From positions 20,867,735-20,931,734 of the forward strand of contig OY747712.1 of NCBI GenBank assembly GCA_963556495.2: a DNA stretch of 64,000 bases, written 5' to 3'. The position numbers were made by a program, and so were the translations under genes. The notes beneath the pieces are model-generated. The model was given only the letters and a program-made list of their open reading frames with translations. It had not been told where the DNA came from and made no database searches. Below, in pieces: positions 23,095-41,161 of the stretch (its first letter is position 1; the number at the start of each line of letters is the position of its first letter). The stretch is from Valencia hispanica (Eukaryota; Chordata; Actinopteri; Cyprinodontiformes; Valenciidae).

Positions 23095-23990
23095 TCTATG
23101 TAACTGCACAGAGACACAGACCTGCACAGACAGTGTTCTGCCACAAAGGGCTCCCTAAACATACGGCCCCATTGGTTACAAAGTTGCTACAGGACAACAA
23201 AGTCAGTATTTTGGAGTAGCCATCACAAATCCCTGATCTGTGTCTTATAGAAAAAATTCTGTCTGAGCTAAAAAGATGTGCTTGAGTTACACCGTTTCTG
23301 TCTAGAGGAACAGGTCACAATTCCAGAAAACTGTTGTGAGAAGCTTATGAAAGGATACTAGAAAATTTCTAAAGCACATCATGCAGTTTAAAAGCCATTC
23401 TTACTAATTAGCGGTACTAAGGAAATGTATATACTAGGGATGCACGATATATCGGCATCAACATCGGTATCGGCCGATGTTAGGCGTTTTTTTTTAACAT
23501 ATCGGCATCGGTCCGATAAGTAACAGAGGGCCGATATTAACAACCGATGTTCATTATTTCCATCTTTTTGACGTTTCTGTCTGTGTTTCGAGGGGGGGTG
23601 TTATCAATGTGGTGTTTGTTTGGTCATGTGACAGCGATAGTGATGCGGCGCAGGAATATGGGGGTGTTAAACTTAAGCAGAGAAGCGATGTAGATGGTGT
23701 GGTTGATTTTCCACGGTGTCGAAAGTGTATGGAAATATACCGTATACCATATCGGTGCCTATAGGTTATCGGCCATAACAGCGGGATTAATATTGGACAT
23801 CGGTATCGGCCCAAATTTTCACATCGGTGCATCCCAAGTATATACACTTTGAAATTTCAAGAAAGTAAAAAATACTTTTACCTATTGTTCTTGCATTCAG
23901 AAACTAGAAGATTTTAATTGAAAGTGTAATATGATTTATTGTCAGAAAGCAAGAAACTAATAAAATAAAATGTATTAATAATGTGTCTTT
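23095..23990 (+). mobile_element. Tc1-like transposon 3' half, split by a hAT MITE
   Basis: From about 23150 to 23425 the sequence matches the C-terminal part of a teleost Tc1 transposase: 'ggttacaaagttgctacagg', 'tggagtagccatcacaaatc' (the WPxxSPDLNPIE region in decayed form), and 'gtgagaagcttatgaaagg'. The 3' untranslated part resumes after 23838. A hAT MITE sits between the two pieces. The 5' half is absent. Confidence 0.6.
23435..23837. mobile_element. hAT MITE, 403 bp, with 8-bp target duplication
   Basis: The terminal inverted repeats are TAGGGATGCACGAT at the left and, complemented, TTGGGATGCACCGAT at the right. They are flanked by an exact 8-bp duplication GTATATAC at 23427-23434 and 23838-23845. 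The interior is rich in 'atcgg' and 'ccgat' motifs that can pair, and it lacks a transposase. The minus-strand open frame at 23554-23847 is incidental. Because the duplication lies within Tc1 3' sequence, this element jumped into an existing Tc1. Confidence 0.85.
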
Positions 23991-24955
23991 TTCCATTGTA
24001 TTTATAAATATCAATTTTGCATCGACTGAAATTATCACTTCCCCACAACAACTAGTTACCATCTTCCACTTGGAGTCAAGTCACAGGACAAAACATGATG
24101 AAACAGTACATTCCTATTTTACTGAAATGACTCACCTCAAACAGTGAGACTCTTTACTGCTTAAATCAGCAGTCAATGAAGGAATCTCAAGTCCCCTTAG
24201 TGACAATACCAGCTGCCCTCTATTTCCAGAGAGTTAAGAAGATGGACCTGAATCTAAAGCAGCAGAATAAATTCAGCCGTTGTTAATTATCCTCTGTGGA
24301 CTTGTGCTTTCTTTTAGGTACATTTTTAAAATATCTTTATTTAAACAGTCAGTCTGTAGAAACCCTGAGTTGCAAGGTGATCTACTCATGAATGCAATGT
24401 GATATTATTCATCCTGACAAGAATGTTCTATAAACATGCAGTGTTAAAAAAGCAAAATTACTCAATGCATTCCACCAAAGCAAAGTCTGCTTTAGAAGTA
24501 ACTCCTCAGAAATTTGTTGGTTCGAGTCTACTTTCACCAACTCTAAGATATACTGTGTCATTTATGAGAGAGATGTCAGACAGGATTAGGGTCTAGGTGC
24601 AGAGCTTCTGTGTAAATGCCTGGTTAGGTTAAGCTCCTTGATGAAGATCCATCCTTTTTTTATCCTATTCTTCTTGCACATTTCCCCCCCTCATTGCCTG
24701 TACATTCTAGTGCTCTTGCTGGATTATTAGACATGCAGAGATGGTTGGGGTCTGTTACACACAGCATCACTAATAACATCAGCTGCAATTTTGGGAAGAT
24801 TGCACATGATCTGAAGTAGGCGTTTGCACACATTCTTAAGAGTTGATTCATATCAGTAGCCAGAGGAGAACAGCAGTAATAGATTGATAGAGGGTGAGGG
24901 AAGCCTAGTATGGCGGGTACAAGGATGCAGCTAATTCATGAAAATGTGCATGAGG
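23991..24955. other. No gene seen
   Basis: AT-rich sequence without recognisable repeat or coding segments. Confidence 0.4.
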
Positions 24956-24982
24956 AGGGGGGGAAGGGGGGGGGGGGGGGGT
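24956..24982 (+). repeat. Poly(G)-rich tract
   Basis: A guanine-rich run (GGGGGGG, AA, then about 17 G) that could form G-quadruplex structures on the plus strand. Its length is prone to sequencing error. Confidence 0.85.
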
Positions 24983-25159
24983 GCTAGATGCAATCTGATC
25001 TCCACAATATCAAACAACTTTGGTAAAATGCAACTTAATGTGCTCTGTGGGACTTCTGCTTGTATGTGTGAGGGACACTGAGACAAACAAAAGCAAGCGT
25101 GTATTTCAAGCAGAATGAAACAATGCGTTCCATAAAGCATGCAGAGACAGAGCGCCTAC

Positions 25160-25600
25160 CTTCATGTTGCATCTGTACAGGCTGCTCTGATTCTCTTCAC
25201 ATCAGCCGAGAAAACAAATCTACGTTGCATGAAATCTAAAAACCCTCCTAAAACCAGGAGGTTCAGTTCGGGCTCTGTTCGCGATAACTATGTTCTTTTT
25301 GTGTGAACACGCAGACTGTTACGTCCTCTCCTCCTCATCAGGGAAGCAGCTTCACGTTGAGCCGAAATCCGAACCCGACCCGTAACGACACTCGAACCCA
25401 AAGCGAGGAATTGAGCTCCGATTTTTCCAGATTTTCCATCATATGGCTGTGTTCTTTTGGACGAGGATGTTAGGAATGCAGGGTAAGATGCTCTGAGGAT
25501 GAAGCTGCGAGCAGGTCCCTACGCTGTTGTTGCCTACGGAAGCCTACGTGGCCGGGATTTTCCTTCGCCTTTTTACTGCGTTTAAATTATGTTAACCCAC
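25160..25600 (-). promoter_or_regulatory. CpG-richer patch with a candidate minus-strand first exon
   Basis: Between about 25260 and 25570 CpG dinucleotides are far more frequent than in neighbouring DNA, suggesting a promoter. On the minus strand the patch ends in ATGCAACATGAAG followed by a GTAGGC donor (exon edge at 25160, ATG at 25172-25170). An in-frame TGA lies a few codons upstream of that ATG. The phase fits the candidate exon at 20990-21129. On the plus strand a competing possibility exists: an ATG near 25445 opens MAVFFWTRMLGMQ and meets a good CAGG|GTAAGA donor near 25483. I cannot tell which, if either, is used. Confidence 0.3.
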
Positions 25601-25734
25601 TTCGGTAAACCCCGCACTGTCAAATAGATAAAGCTAAAGCAACGTTAAAAAATAAAATAAAAATGCAATTAACAATAAAATGGAACATTTTGGGCTAGTT
25701 GCTAATTGCTATGCATGATAAAACCTAATACTAC

Positions 25735-26990
25735 ACATCACCCTGAACACACCAACCTTACACGGTTATGGCAGCATCATGGTGTGGGGATGCTTTCCAT
25801 TAAAAGGGACAGGGAAGCTGGTCAGAGCTAAAGGTAGGTTGAATGGAACTAAATACATCCTGTAAGGAAACCTTTTTAGAAACAGAATGATACTAAACAC
25901 ACAACCAGGATTTGTGTTATGATGGCCCAGTCAAAGTCTTGACCAATAGTCAACAGCAAATGGCTAAAAAATTCATGTTGACAGACTTCGTCTGACATGA
26001 ACAGGCTTGAGCTGTCTTAAGAAGGGGGTAAAACTGTTTCCAAAGACACAAAAGTAGAGAAATAACATAAGAGTCGTGACGTAAGGCCAGGCTTAAAACT
26101 TTCCTTTTTGATAAAGCTTATAGTTAGAGTGGCTAAGGTCATCCTGAGCTATCTCTGTAGTTATACTGCTATAGGCTTAGACTGCTGGAAGACAGATTTA
26201 CCCATTTTTTTCACTCTGTTACTTCCTTTTCACTACTACTCTCCAGTTGTATTACAGTACATTCTGTTATTTTGACTGTTAACTTTGTTTTCTCTGTGTT
26301 TTTCTCTCCATAGAAGATATACCTGGTCTGGTATCCTGCTTGGCTGCAATGCCCTGTTGGACGGGGGGCATCGACTGGGATGATCCTCTCAGTAACTGAA
26401 CATCCACTGTGTCCTGTTATCAACTTTTTACTTTCTGTAACATAGAAAGTTCTCTTATATCAGATCTTCTGTTCCTTCTGTGTTTTTGCTCTGTCTTCTC
26501 AAACCCCCAGACGGTCGTGGCAGATGGCCGCTCCTACTGAGCCAGGTTCTGTTGGAGCTTTCTTCCTGTTAAAGGGGAGTTTTTCCTCTCCACCGTCGCT
26601 ACATGCTTGCTCAGTATGAGGGATTGCTGAAGGATTGCTGTGGTTGGAAAGTCTGCATCAACGGGGCCCAACCTCACGCCAATGACTGACGCAATCTGCT
26701 GGGATTCCTTAAATAGGAAACTTTTTAACTGATTGGAATGTTTGTATAAATGTATTGAAATGACTTCTTGTTAAGTGCCTTGAGATGACATCTGTTGTGA
26801 ATCGGCGCAATATAAACTGAATTGAAAAATTTAACCGTGCATGGTTTTTCTTCAAATTCACAATTATGCACTACTTTTGTTTGTCTAAGAAATATAACCC
26901 AATAAAATTCACAGAAAATTGTCATTCAAGCATGATAAATTGTGAAGGGGGTATGAATACTTTTGATTTGATTTTTCTCAAACATGACAT
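25735..26990 (+). mobile_element. Decayed Tc1 (family C), interrupted by an L2 3' end
   Basis: The left piece, about 25735-26070, includes 'catcaccctgaacacacc' and 'ggcagcatcatggtgtgggg', the central transposase region. The right piece, about 26850-26975, matches the 3' terminal region ('cacaattatgcactactttt', 'ggggtatgaatacttttga'). The same 3' region is seen at 1205-1340. The 5' end and most of the transposase are missing. About 0.75 kb of LINE 3' sequence lies between the pieces. Confidence 0.6.
26085..26835 (+). mobile_element. L2-like LINE 3' end
   Basis: It begins with a remnant of the ORF2 carboxy terminus (the LKTFLFDKAYS motif, read on plus at about 26092-26125). It continues through the 3' untranslated region containing 'tcttcctgttaaaggggag' and 'gctcagtatgagggattgc', and ends with the tail 'ccttgagatgacatctgttg' and 'actgaattgaa'. 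This 3' end is typical of abundant teleost L2-like LINEs. No clear target duplication flanks it. Confidence 0.65.
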
Positions 26991-27321
26991 ATATATATAT
27001 ACACACAAACATTTAAATTAAAAAAAGATAATTTGAGAGGGGACAGGCAGAAGCAAAAACGCTTATAGCCTATTATCCTGCCCCTTCAGACGCCATCTTT
27101 TTTCTAATACATTGAGTTACATGTGAATATACATACTTTTATCAGTACTCTTTTAAAGGGTACTGTACATATCAGCTTCAAAGGTTCTTTTCAAGCAGAC
27201 CTCTAAAATATTTTAGCAGCTAGAAGACAGCCATTTATCATATAATTATAATGTAACATAGGCTGATAAAAAGTTTCACTGTTCCACATCAGTTTTGAGT
27301 AGACCAAGTTACGGTCTTTAT

Positions 27322-27335
27322 CGCCATCTAGTGGT
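27322..27335 (-). promoter_or_regulatory. CTCF-like motif
   Basis: The complement reads ACCACTAGATGGCG, a good visual match to the vertebrate CTCF core (CCA-C/G-YAG-R-KGGC). It sits just downstream of the probable 3' end of atp6v0b. Motif match only. Confidence 0.3.
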
Positions 27336-27466
27336 AATGCAACGCTGAATACAGCAGACCAGGTTACAGGCAGCTCAAACCTAACAGAACAATGTCAACA
27401 AGACACTTCTACTTTATGAAGCCATGATATAAAAGAAACGGAAAACCAGAAATGTTGATCAAACCA

Positions 27467-27472
27467 TTTATT
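27467..27472 (-). terminator. Candidate distal poly(A) signal of atp6v0b
   Basis: AATAAA on the minus strand. If used, the 3' untranslated region would be about 1.65 kb. No other gene is seen between it and the stop codon. Confidence 0.35.
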
Positions 27473-28357
27473 TTTTCCAACATCAGATTTTGTTTGGATC
27501 ATCCACAATGTCAAAAACAACTAGATATTTTCTGATCACCATCACAACAGTGTATCCACAGTACCATTTACAGTTACTAAAAACCCAGGTTGGTACAGTC
27601 TTTAAATTATGAATTTTCTTTCAAGTGTCAATTAGGATGAGTTTTTTTAGGTTCCTAAATACAATAATCCTTTCTTATGCAAGATTTAATGTTTACGATC
27701 ACAAAAGGAGTGAAGTGATGAGGAATAACATCAGAGAGAAATGAACTGATCTGTCATCTCTATGGAATGATGCCTCAGTTTAAAGATTGCTGTTTTTCTT
27801 CCGTCAGGCAACTGCACACTAGAGTAAATTAAAAATCCCTCAAAGATCACAAACTAACAAGATTATTAAACATAAACAGATGTCAAAGCATCAATAAACC
27901 CTATGCTGTGATGTATCCGGGGCCTAACATTTGTCTTGATTTCTTTTTCTAAACATGTACATCAATTTCACACATCTTAAGGAATGTTAGTAATAGCCTG
28001 GTAAACAATGAGCAGGTAATGCAAATTTGACTGATTGCAACAGTGAAGTCAAATACTCCCATTCAAAACTGGACGGATACAAAGAAAATGTGTATAAAGT
28101 GGAACATTTTAGTCTGAAGCATCAGACCAAAAGATTAATTAAAATCCTGCGTAAGAAACAAAATGCTTACTGATAATATGCCTCACATTACTCCCACCTC
28201 AAAGATGGTTAAGTTACAGCAGACAAAAACAGATGCTATAAGCCAAAGTTACATATTTTGTCATTAAAAACAGAAAAACTTGAATCCAGTCATATATAGT
28301 CGATGGCATATTTGGCGCAAAGTGTCTCCTAAAATATTTCTTTTAGTTTGTTTCAAC

Positions 28358-28363
28358 TTTTAT
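28358..28363 (-). terminator. Candidate proximal poly(A) signal of atp6v0b
   Basis: AATAAA on the minus strand about 760 nt downstream of the stop codon. This is a plausible proximal cleavage site; transcript data would decide. Confidence 0.35.
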
Positions 28364-29118
28364 TCAGACAGCCAAGAAGCTCAGAGCAGCTGTAGTCCAT
28401 TGGCTTGTAATCATCAGACGGGCATCTTTGTCATGTAAGAACAGCAAGAATTGAGGAGGGAGAAAAAAAACAGCTAGATTGAGATTTACTTATGTGATTT
28501 ATATGCTGGACAATTATAACTTTAGAATAATACTCTCAATTTAGACTTGATAGATGTTCTATAACTATTAAGAGGCAGGGAAACACTGTATATGAGCAAC
28601 GGCCCAACTGGCAAAGACCGGATACAAAAAACAAAGAAAGTGACAGACCAGGCCACAAACACAATGACAAACATCCTCATGCTTTACAGGAAGAAAAAAC
28701 AAAAGAAAAATCACATATCCAACATACACACGCACACAGCATTTTCAGATACCCCAGAGTCATTTTTAACCATCATTCAATAAGAGTGGTTTGCGAGATT
28801 ATGCAAGAAAACCTCTTGAAGAAAGCAAATCCTCACAGCTGAAAGCTACAGATTACTTCCATGACTCATGAAACTGAATTGTTACCATTATCTGGTGAGT
28901 ACAGAAGGAAGAAATGCACAAGAAAAAACCCCCCCCAAAAAAAACCAGTTTCTTATACAACATTCATGCTTCCCAAGGATCAACCCACTCTTATGCGAAT
29001 GATTGTTAAAAACAATACAGAGCGAATATAGACATTTAAATAATTTACGATATATGTACACAATAATCCATCTTATTTTCAGCAGTATCCTCGTCTTCTC
29101 AGGATGTGAAAGCATCTT

Positions 29119-36127
<7,009 letters not shown>

Positions 36128-36350
36128 CTATCCGGCAGTGTAACCTGCAAGTGAAGCGCCCTTATAATTGGCTTTAATTTAAAAGCCGACGCAAAGACAA
36201 CGATCTAATTCTGATTTTTCAAATCGGCGTCTGTCACGGGAGTAGGAAGAGCATCAAAAGGAGAAGCTGGTGATGTCAGCTGATCCAGCATGTGACTGAG
36301 AACTGTGGAGGGTTGCGTTCGAGTTAGTTTTTACCTTCCCTCGTTGCAGT
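36128..36350 (-). promoter_or_regulatory. atp6v0b: Probable atp6v0b promoter and 5' untranslated region
   Basis: This region lies immediately upstream of the start codon. It has several CpGs (for example near 36186-36240) and no TATA box, as expected for a housekeeping promoter. On the minus strand a GTCACATG motif (36289-36296) resembles the MiT/TFE E-box found in CLEAR-regulated lysosomal genes. The transcription start cannot be placed from sequence. Confidence 0.5.
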
Positions 36351-36531
36351 GTGTTAGAAAAACAAGATCTAAACACAGGTCTTGCATAGAGTTATGTTCC
36401 AAAGTTTAATTGTTTAGATTCATACTGATCTCTAAAACAGTTCAAAACAACAAAGAAGGCTTTTAGAAAACCAAAGGCGTCTTTAAAGGCTGCATCCAAC
36501 GCCAGAGTGAGCCGAACAATTCTTATACTGT

Positions 36532-36545
36532 CCACTAGATGTCAC
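36532..36545 (+). promoter_or_regulatory. CTCF-like motif
   Basis: CCACTAGATGTCAC resembles the CTCF core with one departure (T for G). It lies about 400 bp upstream of the atp6v0b start. Confidence 0.2.
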
Positions 36546-36584
36546 TGTTGTTACACCCACAAAAAATAAAGACGATGTTGGAGA

Positions 36585-36870
36585 CGGTTGGGGGTTTCTC
36601 TCTGGGTACTCCAGCTTCCCCCTACAAGATGACTGTTAGGTTAATTGGTCTTTATAAATTGCCCTTAGGTGTGCGTGTGCATACATGGTTGTTTGTCCTG
36701 TGATGGACTGGCAACCTGTCTTTCGCCCCATTACTCCTGGAGATAGACACCCGCAACCCTGCAGAGGATGAGCAGGTATATTATATATTTTATACCCACC
36801 CATCCTCTGTATGTATATATATATATATATAGCTACATATAAAAGATATATAGCTACATATAAAAGATGG
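36585..36870 (+). repeat. Teleost interspersed repeat plus (TA)n and a duplicated 20-mer
   Basis: 36590-36790 matches the abundant repeat containing 'gttaggttaattggtcttta', 'aaattgcccttaggtgtg' and 'gtgatggactggcaacctgt'. Another copy is at 60755-61075. It is followed by a short (TA)n and two tandem copies of TATAGCTACATATAAAAGAT. Confidence 0.6.
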
Positions 36871-38455
36871 ATGGGTGGATTAGAGAAAGGATATCTTGTC
36901 ATGAAACGTATATTACAAGCATAGACAGCACCCAACATATTTTGCAAATATCTGTTGGTGAAAAATCCCATCAATGTTGAATCTACTTTGAATTTTTTTA
37001 GTTGTCTAAAAACTGTTATTGATTTATTTATCTCCCTCTTACTTGACATTTTAGAGTATTCTGTACTCTCTGAGAGTTACACCTGAATATATAATCAGTA
37101 GACTGAAAAAATTATTGGAATCCTTATTTAATTTTAAAATGTAGCAGTTCATAGACATCTTTGTAGCTGCAGCCAGGTAGATCTAGTGATTTTTATATGT
37201 TATTCTTAAGGGACTATTGCCTAAAGAACTGTCACTTTAATTGATTCCAAAATGTGTGTGTAAATGGTGACTCATGAATGTTTTTATATAAGAAAAGCAA
37301 TCAAACCAAGTCAATGTAAAACATGACTCACTTCTGGGAAAAAATATTGACAGTAGCATAAAAATAGAGATTGACAGAGCACAATTTTAAACCAACCAGG
37401 AGCTTGACCTTCTCTCTTCACTAATTTTAACACAAGGCTTGCTGACAGATTTTCGTACCTCCAAGGATGTTCTACCAATTGTCAATCTAAATTTTTATCA
37501 ACTCTGTCAGCTTTCTCCAGAGAACAGCAGTCCCTTCGCAGTTGTTTTTGTTGTCAGTCATGTTCTTTGTTCCATCACAAATATGAAATGTTTATTGAAA
37601 ACTGTGACATAAACTTGGTCATGCAAGCTTGGACACACAATAGTCAGGTTTAAATTTTTATTTTCTTAACACATTTGTTTTGTGTTCTCTTGTGTTGGGC
37701 TTATTTAAAAAAAAAAGAAAAAGAAATGAATATATAAAGTCAGATCTTTTTTTTCAGTTTTGTTATTCTGACAGTAAGCATAGGATTTTCTCTAGGATGT
37801 TGAATGTGCTTGAGAGGCAATGTTGCTGTGTATCAATGTTCAAAGAGTATAAAAATTGCACCAAAAAGTGTATTTCTCCAATGCAACTGTCAGGTACATT
37901 TAGGAAATAACCATCCATCTCAGAGAAATTTGTGGTCTTTAATTAAAAGAGAATGGAGTATAATTACCTAAGGTCATAGAATTGATCAATTTCCTTATGT
38001 GCTTGCTTGTCCAGTCTTCTTTGTTAGTCATTTAATTTGTTTTTAATAGTTTCTCAGACAGTAGATATGTTTAAGTATGAGTAATTTTTCCATTTCATTT
38101 GTTAATTTTTAAACAATGATGTTGTTACAGATAATTCTTAAAAGAAGATGTTAAAATTAAAACACACATTTGCCTAATTAAAGTTACATTTTATTTTGTC
38201 TTTCCCATTTTGAAGAGTTACTAAGAGGATCGGATCTCGGTTTGACATCACATTCATGGAATAAAAACAGCACGTCTTTGATCAATCACAAAAAAATCAG
38301 ATCAGTTTTAAAAACTTATATGTTCAGATCCATTTTATATCAATTGCTATAGCTAGGCTATACTTACTTAATAAGTATAGCCTGGTGATTAAACAAATTT
38401 GTATTAATTAAACTGATCTTTTTCTCTGACTCTCTGAATGAAAGTAGGCTACTCT
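36871..38455. other. No gene seen; contains an 11-bp-arm hairpin
   Basis: AT-rich. A perfect hairpin GGCTATACTTA / TAAGTATAGCC with a 5-nt loop lies near 38357-38383. Open frames such as 37680-37910 lack support. Confidence 0.4.
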
Positions 38456-38459
38456 AAAT

Positions 38460-39640
38460 CAGTGTTTCCCAGAGGTGTCAAAAGTATTCACATTCAATAC
38501 TCAAGTAGAAGTATAGATACTAGGGTTTAAAAAGACTTCTGTAGAAGTTGAAGTATCAAGTCATGTTTTTTACTCAAGTAAAAGTAAAAAAGTACTTGAT
38601 TCAAAACTACTTAAAGTATACAAGTAAAAGAAATGTATTTTAAAAAATGACATTAAAGAATAAAGTTTAAGCCCTCCCCCCCAAAAGAAAGGCCATAATT
38701 ATTGGAATGTTATATAAAAATGTTAATTTTGAAACAATTGGGACACACTCTGATTCAAGTGATCAGAGGTCAGAAAGACTCTGAACCCAGCTTCATATCG
38801 CTTCAGCAGCAGAAAATGTCGGAGCATGCGCTCTTTCGCACGGGTGTTTGCACAACACTGGGCTCTTTGAAGTGCGTCTTTAACCAGCCGCACCAGTAAC
38901 AGTCACGTTCCAAAGCTTCCCGGTCTGAGATGATGCTCAGATGGCTAATCTTCTTATAAATTTATTGATACAGTTACTTGTACTCCGCGCTTCAACTCAA
39001 ACCTAAAAATGTCTGCGAATCTGCACCAAATGGTCAGGGGTGTGAATTATAATCTGTCAAAAAGACAAGTGGCCTTTGGATTTTACGGACTAATATGAAA
39101 AATATTCGGTTAACGGGACCCCGTGTGCACAGTACGCAATGGATCGCATACAAGCGGGGTGTCCGAATGGTAGATGTTTAAAATTATAATCAAACCGCTG
39201 TCAAATTCTATCCAGTTGGGGCATTTTTAGATTGTTTTTTGTGTGTCTTCTTGATAAAAGACTTAATGAAGCAGGAGTAACGAGGCTATTTTTACAATGT
39301 AAGGAGTAGAAAGTACAGATAATTGAGTGAAAATGTAAGGAGTAGAAGTAAAAAGTAGGCCCATAGATAATTACTTCAGTAAAGTATAAATACCACAAAT
39401 TTCTACTTAAGTAAGGTAACGAAGTATTTGTACTTCGTTACTTGACACCTTTGGTGTTTCCCCACCCTGGTCATCAAGGCCCATTGCCCTGTATGTTTAA
39501 GATGCTTCCCTTTGTTTAGAAACAGCCTATTAATAAGTCATCAACTTAAATCAGGTGTGCTGAAGCAGGGAAGCATCCTAAACAGGCAGGGCAGTGTGCT
39601 TTGATCACTGCTGATGTATTCAGGTACCCTACATTTTTCA
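38460..39640. mobile_element. Fold-back repeat split by a hAT insertion
   Basis: Removing the inserted element, the host sequence reads CAGTGTTTCC (38460-38469) directly into 'ccaccctggtcatcaaggcc'. This is the start of a teleost fold-back element whose arms (about 39472-39515 and 39562-39608) pair imperfectly: 'attgccctgtatgtttaaga' against the complement of 'aaacaggcagggcagtgtgc'. Its right terminus is decayed. Confidence 0.6.
38470..39453. mobile_element. hAT transposon, non-autonomous, 984 bp
   Basis: The ends are CAGAGGTGTCAAAAG and, complemented, CAAAGGTGTCAAGTAAC, with 11 of the first 12 bases shared. An exact 8-bp duplication GTGTTTCC flanks it at 38462-38469 and 39454-39461. Subterminal DNA is rich in 'agtac' / 'gtact' motifs, including a perfect hairpin GTAACGAAGTA-TTTG-TACTTCGTTAC near 39416-39441. 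No transposase remains, so it depends on another element. It inserted into the left tip of a fold-back repeat. Confidence 0.85.
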
Positions 39641-40860
39641 AGGGGAGTTCATCCTACTAAAAATAATATTGAGTTGTACCAGTTTTGATCACTCATTACA
39701 GTTTTTTCAATTGAGATTGACAACATAGTTATTGGACTACATTTCTTTTGAAACATACACAAAAAAAATATTTTAAAGTGCTTAAAATGTTCATGCTTAT
39801 AAAGAAAATGCTTATATGAGCCTTTGAACAAATTAATCACAAAATACAGACAGCAGCACTTATGGTTGTATATCATTATTTATTTAGAATGGAAAGCTTG
39901 TTTTTTCAGACAACATTGACAAGCAACTGATTAAACTTAAGGCCAGTACCTCACCTCCGTCAGTGTGCCCCATTGCAGATGTGGTTACAATGTAGCTTGT
40001 CATCACCATTCACCAATGACTGAATGTAGTGTAAAGCACTAAATAAAGCGCTATACAAGTACAGGCCATTTACCATTTACATTCCATTAAAAACACAGAT
40101 GAAAAAGTGTAAATTGACAAGAATACAAATTTACTTCAATTTTGTGTTTATTGAAAACTTGCAACATTTTCTTAGTTCATCTGCATAGTTCACAAACCAA
40201 ACCACTAGAATTCCCAGGGTTTCTACTGTGCATGTGCTGTGCACCATATTAGATTGTAAGATGATCAAAGTCTTTGCACTGTGGAGTCTTGCCTATGGTG
40301 TTGTAGGACTTATGACTTCTTTGTTGTGACTGACGAGATAAAAAAAGAAGCCCAGAGGTGGTTGAAAGCAGCACAAAAAGACTCTTTACCACAGAGCATT
40401 TTTTTCTTACAGTATATGAGGTGATAAACTTATAACTCATACTGTTCCCAGGAAAATTGTTCTCTCATTAAAAGATGACCTCCAGGGTTATCTGAGTAAG
40501 TACATAATATGACATTTACTGGAACACAGAAGACTGTAGATAACTTACTTCAGGGAGGTCAGAATGGAGAGAGGGGTATAGTCAGCGTGACTCTGGAATT
40601 TAACTTTATCCTCTCATGAGGTCCAAAATACTTTATATACTTTATATTATATGTACTAAAAAGCATAAGGTGCAGAATATAGTGTGTAACTTATTTGATT
40701 ACAGTGCAGAAGGGATCACACCATTTAATCAAAACTTGGATTTGTCAGGTGTGTAATCTTCACAGGTAATTCGTCATACTTCCCCTCCCCCATATTTGTC
40801 CTCATTTTTATGAACATCTGATTTTAAATTGCTGCGTAAAGCATAAAATATGAGCAAAGT
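39641..40860. other. No gene seen; LINE/SINE 3'-end scrap near 39990-40080
   Basis: 'aagcactaaataaagcgcta' and 'tacaagtacaggccatttac' near 40035-40080 form a LINE/SINE 3' end on the plus strand. The rest is AT-rich and unassigned. Confidence 0.45.
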
Positions 40861-41161
40861 TTAATACAGTGCTCGAAAAAATAAAGGGAACACTTAAAAA
40901 ACACAATGTAACTCCAAGTCAATCACACTTCTGTGAAGTCAAATTGTCCATTTAGGAAGCAACACTGATTGACAATCAGTTTCCCTTTTTGTTTTGCAAA
41001 TGGAAGACAACAGGTGGAAATTATAGGCAACTAACAAGACACCCCCAATAAAGGAGTGGTTCTGCAGGTGTTGACCACAGACCACTTCTCAGTTCCTATG
41101 CTTTCTGGCTGATGTTTTCGTCAATTTTGATTGCTGGCGGTGCTTTCACCCTAGTGGTAGC

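Noticed and set aside
23554..23847. 97-codon minus-strand open frame
   Set aside because: Runs entirely within the hAT MITE and its duplication; it is a product of stop-poor GC-richer sequence.
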